Below are positions 12,575-26,700 of a stretch of DNA of 64,000 bases, piece after piece. The stretch lies in NCBI GenBank assembly GCA_038502055.1, contig JAXRKN010000042.1, forward strand, positions 62,001-126,000. The letters are read 5' to 3'. The notes below the pieces were generated by a model. That model was not told where the DNA came from, did no database searches, and saw nothing but the letters and a program-made list of their open reading frames with translations. A program made the position numbers and the translations under genes. Origin of the DNA: Tanytarsus gracilentus (taxonomy: Eukaryota > Arthropoda > Insecta > Diptera > Chironomidae). How positions within the stretch are numbered: position 1 is the stretch's first letter; every line of letters begins with the position of its first letter.

Positions 12575-15438
12575 AAAAATTTTCCATTTGTTCAAATCTT
12601 CTTCTTTTCACTTCACTATATGCCAACCATATCTCTCAATGCGGATTTTATGAATGCTTTTCAGCATACCTGTTTAGATATTCTCTTTTTAAAAAGTTTT
12701 CATCATCGTCACATAGAGAAACTTTTCCTTCGCCATCCTTTTCATCAGTCGAAATGGACATTTGAGTAATTTCCTCACAACTACAAGCTTGTATGTTAAT
12801 TTATTACTAAAATGGGGTATTTATTTTAGTTTTCGAGATAATAAAAATGAAATTTCTTCTTTCTAATTTTGAGGTTAGTTTTTGGACGAGTGAACATTAA
12901 ATTTTTAATTTTAAAATTTATTGATGTGAAAGTTAAGTAAATAAAAATAAAAATTATTAAATGGGCATTCCTCAAATATTAATGTGGTTAAAATATAAAT
13001 TTCTTCACGAATCTCGCAATAAGTGAATTAGAGCGTGTACAACTTTAATTTCTTTTTCTCTCGCATCTCGAAAGGCATATGGAGCTAGTAAATACATATC
13101 CGCCGTTTATTATGTGTGTTTCTATCCATATCACCATCTCCGCAGCACATAAAAGAGGAAAATGTAAGTAGGTTTTTGCGTGTTTAATTTTAATTATCAT
13201 AACTACTACCAATATCCTCGCCTCCACTCTCGCTCCTAATCTCCAAAGCAATTTTAGTCATTTACTAACAAAAACTTTGTGCTTTTTGCTCTCGAATGAT
13301 GTTGCCTTTGTTGTTGCGATGTACATGTGAGGATGGGGTATTTTGATATGCGTGTGTATCTCTTTATGTGTCGACAATACAGTTTTAGAGGATAAAGGGG
13401 GGAAATTGCTGTTGATTTTTCCATAATTTAGACGAACGCCGTGAAAATGTCTGCTGATATCTCTCTCGAATATATTTTTTTATAATCTTGTTAGAGAATT
13501 TTTACCTAAAATGTCATTTGTGAACATAGATATGTGTTCTGTACATGGCCCTTCATTTTATCTCTTACACATTCGATAACTTCCTACTTTTCTCAAATGT
13601 AAACGCGTTTTTCCTTTTCATACCGCGCCAAACCCTTCCGTGTATATTCTTTGTTGACGATTGTCTCATCTATATACACACGCATGACGGTGAAAGCAAT
13701 TTAGTGTCTTTTGTGAAATTGTACAAAAACTATTCGGTGAGTTGAGGGTAAATTAGAAAGTGTTCGAAAAGGAACTGGGCAAGGGATGAAAATTTTGAGA
13801 TTTTGTAAATTTAACAGTTTTAAGATTTTCAAAAAATTAAATTAAAATTTTCCACCCCTTAAATTTTGGTGAAGAATAACAATGCGAAATGTCCCTTTTC
13901 TTATCTCGTGCTGGGGCAAACGACGTCGTCGTCGACGAGGAAGAGCGATAATAAGATAAGTTAAGAGTGGATGAATGGAGGAGAGATATGAAAGATGAAA
14001 AATACACAACACAAACCGTCAACGTTCGTACTCTATGGGACTTATTTTCGAGAGGTGTGAGGGCGATGCGAGCATGTGTAAAGAGGGTGTCTTAAATCGA
14101 TGGGTGGCTTTGATGATATTTTAAGGTTCTGCTGATTACATTCCCGTTGTCCTTTCTCACACTCAACCGTCACCGCCTAAGCGCCATCAACATATATCCA
14201 TCCTCTATTTATGTTGAAAGATAGCGTAAAGCAAAAACCCATCACGGCTCAATACACACATCAGAAACATTCATGCATGCCCTTTTTCTTGAGACTTCGC
14301 CCCTCGTTTTTCGCATATGGATAGATCCATGTATGTGCTCATCATCATCATTTCATCACAAAAATATGAAATCTTCCGTCTTGCGTTATGGCCGAGCCGT
14401 AGAGAGAGCACGAGCATTTGATATTGGATGACATTTCGCATCACAAGATTTTCTCTTTGAATATTTTTCCTCGTTGTTGATGAGAAAATGCGTGTATGGA
14501 CACTGAGTGAGGGCGGTAAATCACGTTTCTAGCATTTTCTCTCCTCTCAGTCCTTCTTTTCTTATCCCCATTATCAATGCACGGACACACATTCTTCATC
14601 TATTGCTCCTGCTGTGTATTATCTACACGATTTTCCTTCTTTATGATGAAAAGTACTCTTCGTCTTCCATCTTTTTTTAAAAATTAGATTTGCAGCATCA
14701 TGTGAGTTCGATAATGGATGTTAAGTGGGACATTGTGATGACGATTTTAGTTCAGTGAATTTATTTCTAAATCTGGAATAATTTTTATGAATTTTTAAAA
14801 TTTTCATAGTGAATTGTCAACACACTTAAATAATTTCAAAAATCTGCTGCTTTCCCATAAAAAAGTTCAAATCAACCTGTAAAACTTATGATTAATTACT
14901 CTCTCTCTCTATAAGTTTCACCCTCCATAACAAATTATCCAACTAATCTCATCTAATGATGTCCAAAGTCTAAAAATCGATATTGCGCCACGAGATGCTT
15001 CTCTTTTCCTTCATACACAACGAAAAAGTAATGTTGACCATGTTTTTGGCTCAACTCATTTCCATAATCATCATCATCGTCAGAAGAGAGAAAAACTTCA
15101 CATATTCTCGCTCTTTTTATCTTTGCGTCTTATCATCGTCGTTAGGGAATAAATGGTGTGTAGAGGAAAAATATTTATTTTCGACCGACCTCACACTGCT
15201 CCTGCCACCCCTTTTTTCGTTTCATCGTCATCCCTTTGCAGCGTACAAAAACTAAAAACACATCTCGCAGAAATCGCCTTAACCGACAAAATTTTGCCTT
15301 CTTTCTCACTCCTCCGAAAAACAGCACACGCGGCGATAGTGAGGGAAAACTGAAAATCATCTTTCACCCTCTTTTTCTCCCTTCTCTCTTACTCTCACAA
15401 TCTAATTTAGCTCTCTCTCGGTCGTTCACGACTGACAT

Positions 15439-15467
15439 CAACAGCTGTTGCGAAGCAACAGATGTTG
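15439..15467. other. Perfect-loop stem with one mismatch
   Basis: CAACA, G, CTGTTGC, a GAA loop, GCAACAG, A and TGTTG form a stem with 12 of 13 pairs. The left arm contains the palindrome CAACAGCTGTTG with an E-box core CAGCTG. It could be a hairpin in a transcript, a bHLH binding site, or chance. Confidence 0.35.
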
Positions 15468-15842
15468 TGTAAAAAACGGTAAAAAATATTTAAAAAAAAA
15501 ATTCTTACATTCGCTCCAATACTTCAACACCATCAACTTCACCACTCACCCTCTTCCCTCGATAATCATGCGCTCTCACTGTCGTACCCCCAATTCATTT
15601 TCATACAGTGACAAGATTAAAGACAACGAGAGAAGAAGTGCAAAATCATTCATGTTACCAAAAATGAAATAAATAATAATTTTAGAAAGAGTTAATTCTT
15701 GTTGGAACCAATAAAACAGTCAATTATAACGTTGAAATTAAAATCTTGCTCGCGATCAATTCAAACATTCACATGCTTAATTTTGTAAATGTATTTTGGT
15801 TACTAAATTAAGTTTAATAAATTTGATCAGGAAAAAGGGCTA

Positions 15843-16366
15843 AATAAAATAAGTAAAAAAAATTTAACAACACTCCTTCTCTTTGTAAACTAGGTATTTC
15901 GCACGGAAAAGTATTAAATAAAATAAAATAGTAAACATTTTGACATTTTTTAATTTTGTTATAGTTCTTGTAAACTTAAAACTAAATTTTGGTATTTGTT
16001 TATCGCAAATATTAAACATATGTATGCAATACTTGAATGAATTTAATATTGAAATTTAAGATCCAAAAATTTGAGAAGTGGAGCGGTTTTAAAAAACATC
16101 AAACAGACAAAAATTACCGCTCCACTTCTCTAATTTTTGGATCTTAAATTCCAATATTAAATTCATTCAAGTATTGCATAAATATGTTTAATATGTTGCG
16201 ATAAAGCAAATACCAAAATTTGCTTTAAGTTTACAAGAGAGCTATAACAAAATGTATAAAAATGTCAAAATGATTACTGATTTTATTTTATTTAATACTT
16301 TTCCGTGCGAAATACCTAGTTGTACAAAGAGAAGAGTGTTGTTAAATTTTTTTTACTTATTTTATT
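15843..16366. mobile_element. Fold-back (long hairpin) element
   Basis: The left arm (15843-16087) and right arm (16116-16366) are reverse complements with a few substitutions and small indels, separated by a 28-base spacer. Outer ends read AATAAAATAAGTAAAA and its complement; inner ends read GAAGTGGAGCGGT and its complement. No open frame or clear target-site duplication is visible. This architecture fits a fold-back MITE or an inverted duplication. If transcribed it would form a hairpin of about 245 bp, a possible source of siRNA. Confidence 0.85.
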
Positions 16367-17694
16367 CCTATACCTCGGCGAATTTATTATCGCGAGTGAC
16401 GGCTAGTGGGCATTCAAATACACACACAGACATAAGACGTGGACTTAAATTTATATTTTCCTCCTGTGATGTGTGTAGTTTTTTGCATCCTTTCTTATGT
16501 ACACATTCAATAGCAACCTTTTGTGTATTATTTCGCGCGTTTATACGTCGGGTCGTGTCCAAACGACGATTTCCGAAGAAGAAAATTACCTCATACCATG
16601 CTCTCGACGACTTCGGCTTTTAGCAAACGAACACATTTATAGCGAGAGCCTTCGGCATTTAACACAGACACAATCAAAGAAATTCTTATTGGACTCTCTT
16701 TCTCTCTCTCACTCGCATGTTGACGATGTGTAAATATTTTGTATTTGATATGTTTAAAAAATTATTTGTTGAATCATTAAATGATTTTTATGAAAATTTG
16801 TTTTTTAAGTTTTTAATATTTAAAAATTTAACGATCAGTTTTATTGAGGAAATTTTTAATAAATATATAATTCAAGATATTTCAAACATCTTTCGATGAT
16901 TCAAATTGAAATTAATCCATTCATAAATTCAATCGTTAAAATAATTTTCCACCAGATATTTTGATGTATGCACACATTAGTAATAATAACTAAATTCAAT
17001 TATCATTAAAATAACCATAGGAAATTGTAACATAATATTCGGAGAGTGAAACTAATATATTTTCGCAGTCAATGAATATCAATAAGGGAAGTCTTGAAAT
17101 CCTTCCTTCAAAGTATCAAAAGTCGCATTTAACAAGATCATCAAACATCCATCAAAATGCGTAGCAACTCATTAAAAGTCAATCATGCGTGATGTAGCAT
17201 AAAATTTGCATATTTTTCCTCTCATAAGTTTTCGCCTAAAACTTCTCGAAACCCACCGTTGAGAAATTGATTTTTTATTAGCTCTCCTTTTTATGATAAT
17301 TGCCACAGTAGTTCATAATATAATTTATGCAATAAATATTTTCCAAAAGGTAGCGAGACGGAAAACGATCATATTCGATTGTAATTGAAATCACTTTTTT
17401 AGCATCACAAACATTTACCCGTTAACTTTTGATAGTTTTTTGATTTAGCGAGTGAAAGAAATTTATCGGATGGAAAATGAGATTAGAAATCAATTGAGGT
17501 GTGTATCGAGCGTAAAACCTTCTTGACAGCTAATCTACATGAGAAGTAATGAAAATCAGGGCAATTATGAGTGAAATTTAGTGATTTTGATTTTATTGAG
17601 TTGTTAAGAATTTCAGTTGAGATTTGTATTTATGAATTTTTTGTTTTAAAAATATCAAAGTCTATTTTTAATAATTTAAAAAGTATTCAATCGA
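16367..17694. other. Non-coding, nothing recognised
   Basis: A+T-rich DNA with only short open frames. The 60-codon frame at 16717-16899 (plus) is Phe/Ile/Asn-rich, as expected of A+T-rich random sequence. Confidence 0.55.
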
Positions 17695-18490
17695 TTTTTA
17701 GCGTAACCCACAAAGTGTGTACGTTATATGTCGTGTTCCGTTCTGTCTGTTCCAGTGAGATCTGGTGGACAGCTAAGACTTCGGGTTTCGCAGATGATAG
17801 GTCTTGGGTTATATTGCATTTTAAATTTTGGGTATGACAAGGTCGTGCCATGGAGCATAATGATTTTTATAAAATTTTATTTTTGGTTATGGGTTGTTGA
17901 CTGGGATTGGAAGAAATGATTTGATGGATCTGAAAATGGAACTCTGTGGAAATGGAACATTTTGGAACATGAAACTCAGTGGAAAGTGGAACTCAGTAGA
18001 AAATGGAACATGGTGGAAAATGAAACATGGTGGAAAATGGAACACTGTGGAAAATGAAACACAGTGGAAAGTGGAATACAGTGGAAAATGGAACATAGTG
18101 GAAAATGGAACACTGTGGAAAATGAAACATGGTGGAAAATGGAACATGATGGAAAATGGAACACAATGGAAAATGGAACACAATGGAAAATGGAACATGG
18201 TGGAAAATGAAACACAATGGGAAATGTAACAATTGAGCCAAATAGAAATAATGATACACATTGGAAAACAAAACATAATGGAAAACAGTGGAAAATGGAA
18301 CATAGTGGCAAATAACTTTCCCAAAAAAAAATATTTCCTTATGCTTCCCTTTCAGCTTTCCAAAAAATATTTTCCATTAGGCTTCTCTTTTGGCTTCTTA
18401 ATAGGACTTAACCATGTTACATTTTCAATACTGATCTGTTACAAGTGGGTTACGCGGCAACACCCACGTGTGGGTTTTGAAACATTTTTG
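17695..18490 (-). mobile_element. Minisatellite-bearing repeat element, copy 1
   Basis: The strand is given as minus to mark inverse orientation to copy 2 (56962-57944). Plus-strand order is TTTTTAGCGTAACCCAC, a roughly 200-bp diverged block, a 17-bp minisatellite (17932-18309), a diverged block of CTTCC-type repeats (about 18318-18400), and an end containing CTGATCTGTTACAAGTGGGT and CCCACGTGTGGGTTTTGAAA. All these blocks recur in copy 2 in reversed order and complement, which defines a family. GTAACCCAC near both ends gives a short inverted terminal motif. No coding capacity, so non-autonomous; class unresolved (TIR element or Helitron-like). Confidence 0.75.
17932..18309. repeat. 17-bp minisatellite array in copy 1
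   Basis: About 20 variant units of a 17-base consensus such as GTGGAAAATGGAACACA. Units vary mainly at GAAAC/GGAAC and at the last few bases. Because 17 is not a multiple of 3 and the unit lacks stops in several frames, overlapping open frames appear in several frames and both strands. They are not genes. Confidence 0.95.
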
Positions 18491-21400
18491 TCTTAGTTGA
18501 GGTTTATGAATTTATTTAAAAGTGAGAATACCCTGCTAAAAAATATTAAAAAAATTTTAGAAACCAATGGAGATTTACAACGAGATAAGTTAAAAATTAG
18601 AAAAGCCATTTAGGACAACATTGAATGAATTTTTTAGAGAATTACAGCGCACTTCTTGAAAAGTGAAATCAGCTTTATAAAAATTTCTAGCAAAAAATCT
18701 TTAATAGACTGCTAATGTGCGAGTTACTCACTTTTAAGCGAGTAAACGAAAAAGATCTTCTCAGTAATTTTTAGATTTTATCCCAAAAAGCTTTTTCAAT
18801 CCACTTCTATCCGCACCATCAAAAACATGGACTTGAATTATTGATTACTTTCTCATTCAGCATCACCCTCTTAACATCCGTCCATCCATCCTTCTCCTTT
18901 CTCTTTTTCTATCAATCAAGCGGAACATTTTCACGCGAAAAACATGCAAGAAAGATTATGTGAAGATGTATGTATTTGAAAATGGACCTTACTCTCGTAC
19001 ACAATAGCGTAGAAAATTTCTCCGTGTATATAGAAGTTTGAATGACGGTTGAAGTTGGTGGTGGCGTTGATATTGACGGTGACCAGAGGGGAGGAAAAAT
19101 ATTATCCACACGTATATGTATATGTAATGCTTGAGATCTATTGATTGAACGGGGGGGTCATAAGTAAGGAAGTATATACGCAGAGGCAACAACAATTGAG
19201 CTCGAGAGCGAGGCAAAAAGGAAATTTTTCTTCCTCCTTCAACTCACTTACATATATGCACGTATTTTTGCTGACATTACGTGAAGTGATGAATAATTTC
19301 GATGCGAGTTTTCGGAGGAGGCTTACACACATACACACGAGGGTTACATTTTGCCGCTACTTTTGCTGCTGTTGTCCGACCGACGTGCCATGTGAGTGAG
19401 GGATGAAATTGGATTTTTCTCTCTCTCCTCTCGATAACTCTTCATACACTGCATGATATGATTAAATGGTAAAATTTTTCTTATTCTTTATATTCTCCGG
19501 CACGGAAGTGAACATGCTGAGATATCAAGAACTTGCTGCTCGTATGTGGACGGAATGCCATAAAGCACATCAAAAGATTGCAAAAAGTTGATATTTCCAT
19601 CTCAACTGATTACAAATCGTCCTCTTTCTAATATTTGCTTTCGCATATTTTTTTCCCTCTCTATTTGAAATGAAGAAATTGAGTCCATTTGTCATGCGAT
19701 ATAGAAAAGCTGAAGGAAGAGGAGAAAAAAGTTTCATAAAAAGCACTTTAGAAACAGTTGAAAGTTGGAGTTAAGGATGAAAGATTAAATTGGATGAGAT
19801 TTGAAAAGTTTTAAGGGACATTAAGATGTTAAAGTTTCGATAATCGAAATTTTTTAGTGAGGCATTCTTAAAAAAAATTAAATTGACCACACAGACTTCC
19901 CTCACTCAATTATAAATTCTGTTATCAAAGTGCTCTTAATTTATTCCAGAGAATTTCAACAACTTATGCCGAAAGGAGCACGCAAAGCGATAATGCAATT
20001 AAGCCCTTTGCACATGCACATCGCATAAAAATAATTTGAGTGTAATTATAAATTTTTCTCTTTTTCACATTTGCTCTCTTTAATTTAATAATTTTCTTTC
20101 AAAAACAATTGCGAGTACATGAAAAAAACTTATTGGGCCAAAAAATATATAATTTTAAATGAGGTAAGAAGTCATGTGTAACCCGAATCATCCAACTGGC
20201 TATAATATGCACTGCACACACATTGTGCAACTGACGCATTTCGCGATAGTCGACACGGCGAAGCAGCACACAATAAAAACGAGATTAAATGCCTTCGTTT
20301 TGAAAAAGGGGTTTCATGTTACACTCACCATGCATCCGCGCGCTATTTTTTTCATTCACTTTATTGTTGAACTTAATACTCGTGATTATTGCACGACGAC
20401 GACGGTGAAGAGGGTCGTTAACATGTTACAGCAGCAGCCGAATAACAATAGAAACTAGATTTTTTAGTCGCGAGCCAAAAAGAAATAAAAATGAGATCGA
20501 AACAAAGCAGATAAAAGTCATTTAATCATAATGAATTTTAAATTAATTGCAATTATTACTCACACAAACATGAACGACCGCTCTCATGTGATTTTCTTAC
20601 TCTTTTTTTTCGGACGACATCCGTTTTACGTTTTGCGGAAAATTCACGCTTGACTAACATTTCGTTTTCGCGTCTCTTCTTCCTCCTTCGACTTCTGTCG
20701 CTGCCAGTGCTTTCCGTGTGAGAGGAGAAGAAAAATAAAGAGAGTTTCTTCTTCTTGCGATATGTGAAGTACCGTGAGGTCGAGATATATTTTCATATTT
20801 TAAACTTTTAATTTTAAAAATCCGTTAAATTTTAAAAACTCAAAATTTAATTTAAATTATAATTTTTTAGTCTAATATCGATTAATTGCAGCCTCCACGG
20901 TGCATCAATGTGTTTTCTGGTCATTCGAGAAAACATTTCCTTATTATTATGGGGTTTCAATCGCCATCGTGCAAGAAATTTATTGTCTCAGAAAATCGCA
21001 AGCGAGCACTATTGATGTTATTTCGAATAGTGTCCTCTATCTTCGACTCCGCCATATCGCAGTTCGACGTCTTGCTCAACTATATCTCATTGCACAGTTT
21101 TTGCTCAACAATAAGTTCATTATTGATTTTCTCATTCCATCTCTCGCGACTATTTCCACATCGCATCTCTCACACTCTCCTCTGGCTGCTGCCGTCGTCG
21201 TCATGATTGCTTTTCAAATATAAAGGACATCATTTCATGAAATGCACAAAAGGCGAAGTATGGCGAGGAGAAGGAGGGAAAATGTTCGCGGCGAAAGGCA
21301 AGGAAATTCATCCCACATATTTCCAGCAGCATAAAACGGGGTAAATGTGCAAAATTCTAGGGACGGTCACTCGACATATTGCCATTGATTACGAAGAAGA

Positions 21401-23595
21401 ATTCAGCTGGAATTTAATTTTCCGCTATCGTCATTCACGGTCATTATTGCATTAAACTATAAAATCACCCTTCAATGATTTCATTTCGCCCAAGTGCACA
21501 TAAATAGCCCGAAAAATATTTTCAACTGACGCTCACCAACACACCAAAAAAAAGAATTGTTGAAAGAAGTCTTCTTGCTGTTTTTTTTCGCATTGCATTC
21601 GCGAACTGCCGTTTCATGCCCTGGAGGTGAATTTTTTAGGCGAAAATTGCGAGTGTGAGAGAGAGAATAAAGAAATGAAATCATTATGCGCCGCATGAAT
21701 ATTAAATTTCCAGAGAATTTAATCCAAAAGCGGGTCGACGACGAACAATTTTTTTTTCGCTTTGCATCAAAATTCTGTTTGATTATATTTTCGCAGGAGG
21801 TGCAAGATGATGATGATTGTGTTAATGATGGGAGTGAGAAACATTTTTTGGGAATTGTTAAAGATTCGCAAATTAGCGTCGAATGCACGAATTAACTTGA
21901 GAGTTAAATAATTGAATTTTTGAGACAAATAAATTAAAATTTATTTAATTTACAGAAAAAAATCATTAAAATCTCTAAATATTTTCACTTTAATCCTATA
22001 AAACCTCTCATCGGCGTAACTTCAACTCAGAACAATAAATCAACGTGATCACAATGAATGTAAAGAAGAAGAAGAAATTCCGGTGAACCGACACATGACA
22101 AATGATGATTCTCTGATTTATTTCAAGCGAAATTGTCAAAAATTTAGTTTTTTTTTCTTGTGGTCCCATTAAGTGACTTAAATGTATTTTTTCCCTTACG
22201 TCCCGTGATCGTTGTTCCAAGAAATGGCATTATCTAAGATGAAACTGCAACCCTTAAAGAATAAGAGAGAAAAAACGTCATTTTGACCTAAATGCATACG
22301 ACGAACATCATTTAATGATTAATCGACGATTTAATCTTTTTGCTACACTCACGGAGGGTTCCCATATGTGTGTGAGATGCAATGTGTTTGATAACAATTG
22401 CGAGTGAGTACAAAATCCCAAACAAAAGTGGTAATGCATGAGGAAAATAAAGGTATTTAAATTGAATTTAGAGGATTTTACGAAATAAAACATTTCTTTT
22501 GCCCTCACAAATTGCATAAGAAAAAGTTTCTCATGTGTTCGAGATGACTAATAAAAATTGCAAATTAAGATTAAGGAGGGTGAGTGAGAGAGATTTGAGG
22601 GAACTTATTGAAAAGAAAGTAAATCAGATGAAAAATGTGGTTCGAAGGTATTTTAAAATATTGTATCGAAATTTTCTAAATTGATTGAAAAATTATTAAA
22701 AATCCTAATTCTAATTTAAAATATTTGGAAAAGAATTTCAAGCCTAAATTTTTTTAAATAAATTTTCCATCATATAAATAATCTTCAACTCACTCTCATC
22801 TCTCGACGTGTCATATTCAGCTTAATAATAACTAAATTAACTAATTTAATGTCAGCGAAAATTGCAACAATGTTTATTGTAAAAATAAAGTTTATCACAC
22901 ACTCGTGATCAGTAGCTGGAACCCGATGAGTGTCGTGTGTTGCACGTTTTTATTGAACAATTTAAGTTTGATGGTAATCATTTTGAAGAGTGCACGTCGA
23001 GAACATGAGAGAAGACTCTTTTTTTCCGATGCGACTAATTAATTTGATTACCGGGACAGCTCTTTCGCTGAACTGGTTTATGCTTATCGTGATTGACAAG
23101 GTTTTTGATCGTTTCCATGTTTGTAAACACAGTTTGAAGCTTGCAATTTATTGAAATGTGATCGCGAATTGAGATACGGCACTTCAAAGAATTTATCAAC
23201 AATTTATTTAATGAGCGGTTAAAAGGACAGTTGGATTAACTTTTAATTGGTTCTAGATAAAATTTAATCTAAAAATTTAAATCTCTTAAATCCGTTAAAA
23301 AATTAATTAGTTTCTAAAAATTAATCACTCAACTTTGAGACGCAAATTGAAAGTCAATTTTGCAAGTCACAACGGGAGAACCAAAGTCGCAGTCAAAATC
23401 ATTCAATTTCGCCGTACATCGTCCATGCATAAATTAGCCATTCAATTAATGGTGAATTTTCCTCTGCATTGAAAATATTTCCAGCATGAATCCGATAGGA
23501 GCACAAATTGGCATTTAATTAGGCGACGTTTGTCTTATTATTCAAGCCAACCTGTGAGTTTAATTACACTTCGAGCAACGTTCTAACATTCCATC

Positions 23596-23609
23596 GAGAG
23601 AGAGAGAGA
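23596..23609. repeat. (GA)n microsatellite
   Basis: A GAGAGA run of about 14 bases. In insects such runs can bind GAGA-type factors, but nothing else here argues for that role. Confidence 0.7.
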
Positions 23610-26600
23610 TTTTAGCTTTTTGGCTGTGCATAGAAATTCGTGTCTATATTTGGCTTTTTTCTCAATATTATTGACCTCGTCATTATCAAATTAGAACTCT
23701 GATCAGCTCATTAGTCAGAAACGTTCTGTTGTGATTTTTAAACTTGATAATAATAATTAACAGTGTTTGCACAAAAAACACACTGCCATGTGATAATTAG
23801 CACTGATTGATAATGGCAGCGATGTCGGGGAAAAAAATTGGGAAAATTAAAATGTTTTAGATTTGACATTTTTAAGAAAAATATTTTTTAACTAATTTTC
23901 ATTTTGATAAAATATTTCAAGCACTTTATTTAATTTTTTTAAATTTCCAAAATACCCTCTAAAATCTCACTCACCCTAATCGCACGCCAATCACACAAAA
24001 AAATAATAATTTCGCACCAAAACTATCACAGAAAAAAAATTGATTTAAAAAATTGTTTGTGACATTTTTATGATGAATTGCAGCAAAAATTAATTGCTTT
24101 AAAGTTTGCTGCTCTTTTGGTGGTCTCGGTCGATTTTTTCCTCTTCATGTACATCAATGCGGTTTTAAGTTGTTTACCTGCGAAGATTTTTTTGACAAGG
24201 ATTTTTAATCTCCAGAGATTTTTATCCTTTCGATGATTGAAATTCCCTCATCCCTTTTTTGCAATTTCCTCCACCAACAACAACGACCGTTAAATGCATT
24301 TTTTTCTGCTGAATAATTCCTCTTTTATGATGATAATTTTTGCCGGAGGACAAAAAGTGTTTTTTCATTTCTATTCTCCGTCAAGATGTGTGCACGAAAT
24401 GAATAATGCGAAATATTTTTTAGGCTGTTGGTGTTTTTATTTGTTCTCTATTGTGTTTGTCTAATAGAATTAATGACGTTTTAGAATTTTTTCGATGAGG
24501 GAGAGAAATTTCTAAGTTTTGTGAAATTGAAGGGCTTGAAAATTTTTTTCTGTCACTCATGTGGAATTTTAACCTTGATTGAGACTTGCTTAAATTTTAA
24601 TTTCACGTAGTAAAAATTTTATGACAAAACTCTTAATCTCTCTAAAATTTCATAATCGACCGATTTGACGTTGAGGTGAGGGTGTGAAAAAGGCCTGTTG
24701 AAAAAATTAGCAACCATGACCGTTAAAAAGTCGAGGGAGAGAAAATAAAAAAAAAAGCGGAAGGCAAACTTTTTTCAGTCCCGCTCACTTTTTCCTCAAC
24801 TGTGTTATCAAACAAAATAAAAATTCATTTTGTGGATGGGGAGGTGGGAAGTGAGAGGGAAAAAAAGTTGTGAAGACAAAAAAAAGCTGTATATTTTATG
24901 ATTACGTTACTGACCTATGCCAATAATTTTGATATTATGAAAGGGATGATGAACATAAAACACATAAAAATAAAAATAAGTATCTCGGAATCACAACAAC
25001 AAGTTGGTGGCAGAGGAAGAAAACGAGAGAAGAAAAAAGTATATAACCATTGGAAGCAAAAATATTGCCATTAATCTTTTATATTATTACTTCTTTTTAT
25101 GTACCCAGCCATGAGATGCTGCTTGGAGAGAACGACTTTGAATTTTTATATTCTTTTTTTCCTCTCTTACTCGAGTTTTTCTTTTACTACTCTCACTCTC
25201 TGTCTGGGGCGAATGTATATAAAATTACAGGGTTGATAAAAGATTTGAGTGAGTTGAAATTAACTTAAAAATTTATTTATAAAAGTATTAAAAATTTCTT
25301 TGTAACTCTTTGAATTTTTTAAACATTTTCAATCAAATTTCCAACTCTGCTTATAAACAGCCATAAATCGTAGTGGTAGCACTGACTTCGAACTTTTTTC
25401 CGTCTCCTTCTTGTTCTCTCTTTTTTTTCCTCAATGAACCTTATTTGTATCCTAAACAAATTCTTTTCCCTTAAAGTCACTTCCCTCACTCTTCGCCTTT
25501 CCCCCCTCAGACTGTCTTATTCTTTTATTTCTTTTTGAATTTAAGTCTATGGGTGATTGTGGGTGCGAATGTTATGTACTCAAGTAATACGACATGAGAA
25601 TATAAAAAGAAAATTAGACAAAATGATACAATGAAATGGAGTTGAATGAATTTTACTACATAAGAAAAGTGTTTTATATTATATGGAGTAAAGTGAGATA
25701 ATAAATCATGAGAGACTGAAAGTGAAAGTGTTTGAGTAAATTCATTGATTATGAGACGATTATTAACATATAATTATGAGGACTACATAAGTTGAGAGGA
25801 TTAAAGATGCATTTTGTGGATGGTCAATTAAATTTAAGGAGAAATTTAATTTCTCATTATGACAATGAAAAATTCATGGGTTGAAAAATGATTCATCTAA
25901 TTCTTACGATTATTTATTTAAATTACAGATAAATTTTAATGTGCTAATTATTTAAAATACCATATCAATACCTGAAATTCTTCAATTGACAATCTTATCA
26001 CAGTTTAATGTGGCAATTATTAATTTTCTATGAAATGAGTGAGAAGTACATTAATGAGCTTTGATGATAACAACAATATTATTGCACATTAATGCACACT
26101 CACATAAATTGGTTTATATTTAACTCAATCGATTTGTTAAATCAACAGTTGCAATTGATGTTTAAGGTTCAGAGTCTTTGAACTTGATAATATCAATCAA
26201 AATATATGTTTGTAATATAGCTTGAGTATTAGACTTTGAAATAATTATTAAAAATTAAATTATTTAGTGACTGTTAGTGTCTTTAATTTTTTAATGTCAG
26301 GTGTTTAAAAATTAATGGCGATTTTAATTCTAAAAATTTTAGACATTTATTTATTTTTTTTTAATTTTTAAAAAAGCTTTCAAAGAATCTTTAAAAAAAT
26401 TTAAATAAAATTTAAAGCGTTCTAAATTTATTGTTTCTTAAGTTACTAATTAAAAAATTGTAACTTTGATTGTTCAAAAATAAATTTTATGAAATCACGA
26501 GAAATTAAATGTTTGAATAATTAAAAACACTTTTATTGATTTTTCAAATTAACAATGCAACAAAAATTTGATAGCTTTAAGAAACTTTACAATCAATATA

Positions 26601-26700
26601 AAATCTATTAATTACACAGTTGCAGTGCAGTATTTTTAAGATAGCCGACGGTTTAAAAGGTATTTCAAGTGAAAATAAATTAGCAAGTAATTCAGCAGTA

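Larger units (their letters stand above)
6520..15842. other. Non-coding, no supported gene
   Basis: No exon is recognised over this 9-kb stretch. Short open frames such as 10538-10861 (minus, 107 codons) have no family resemblance or splice context that I can defend. A+T spacers recur at about 7570-7690, 8530-8640, 9470-9860, 10300-10540, 11100-11330, 12100-12230, 12830-13020 and 14740-14960. A motif pair (12437-12574) and a stem-loop (15439-15467) are listed separately. Confidence 0.55.

Noticed and set aside
17887..18324. 145-codon minus-strand open frame with the same periodic peptide
   Set aside because: Again the 17-bp minisatellite, in copy 1 of the repeat element.
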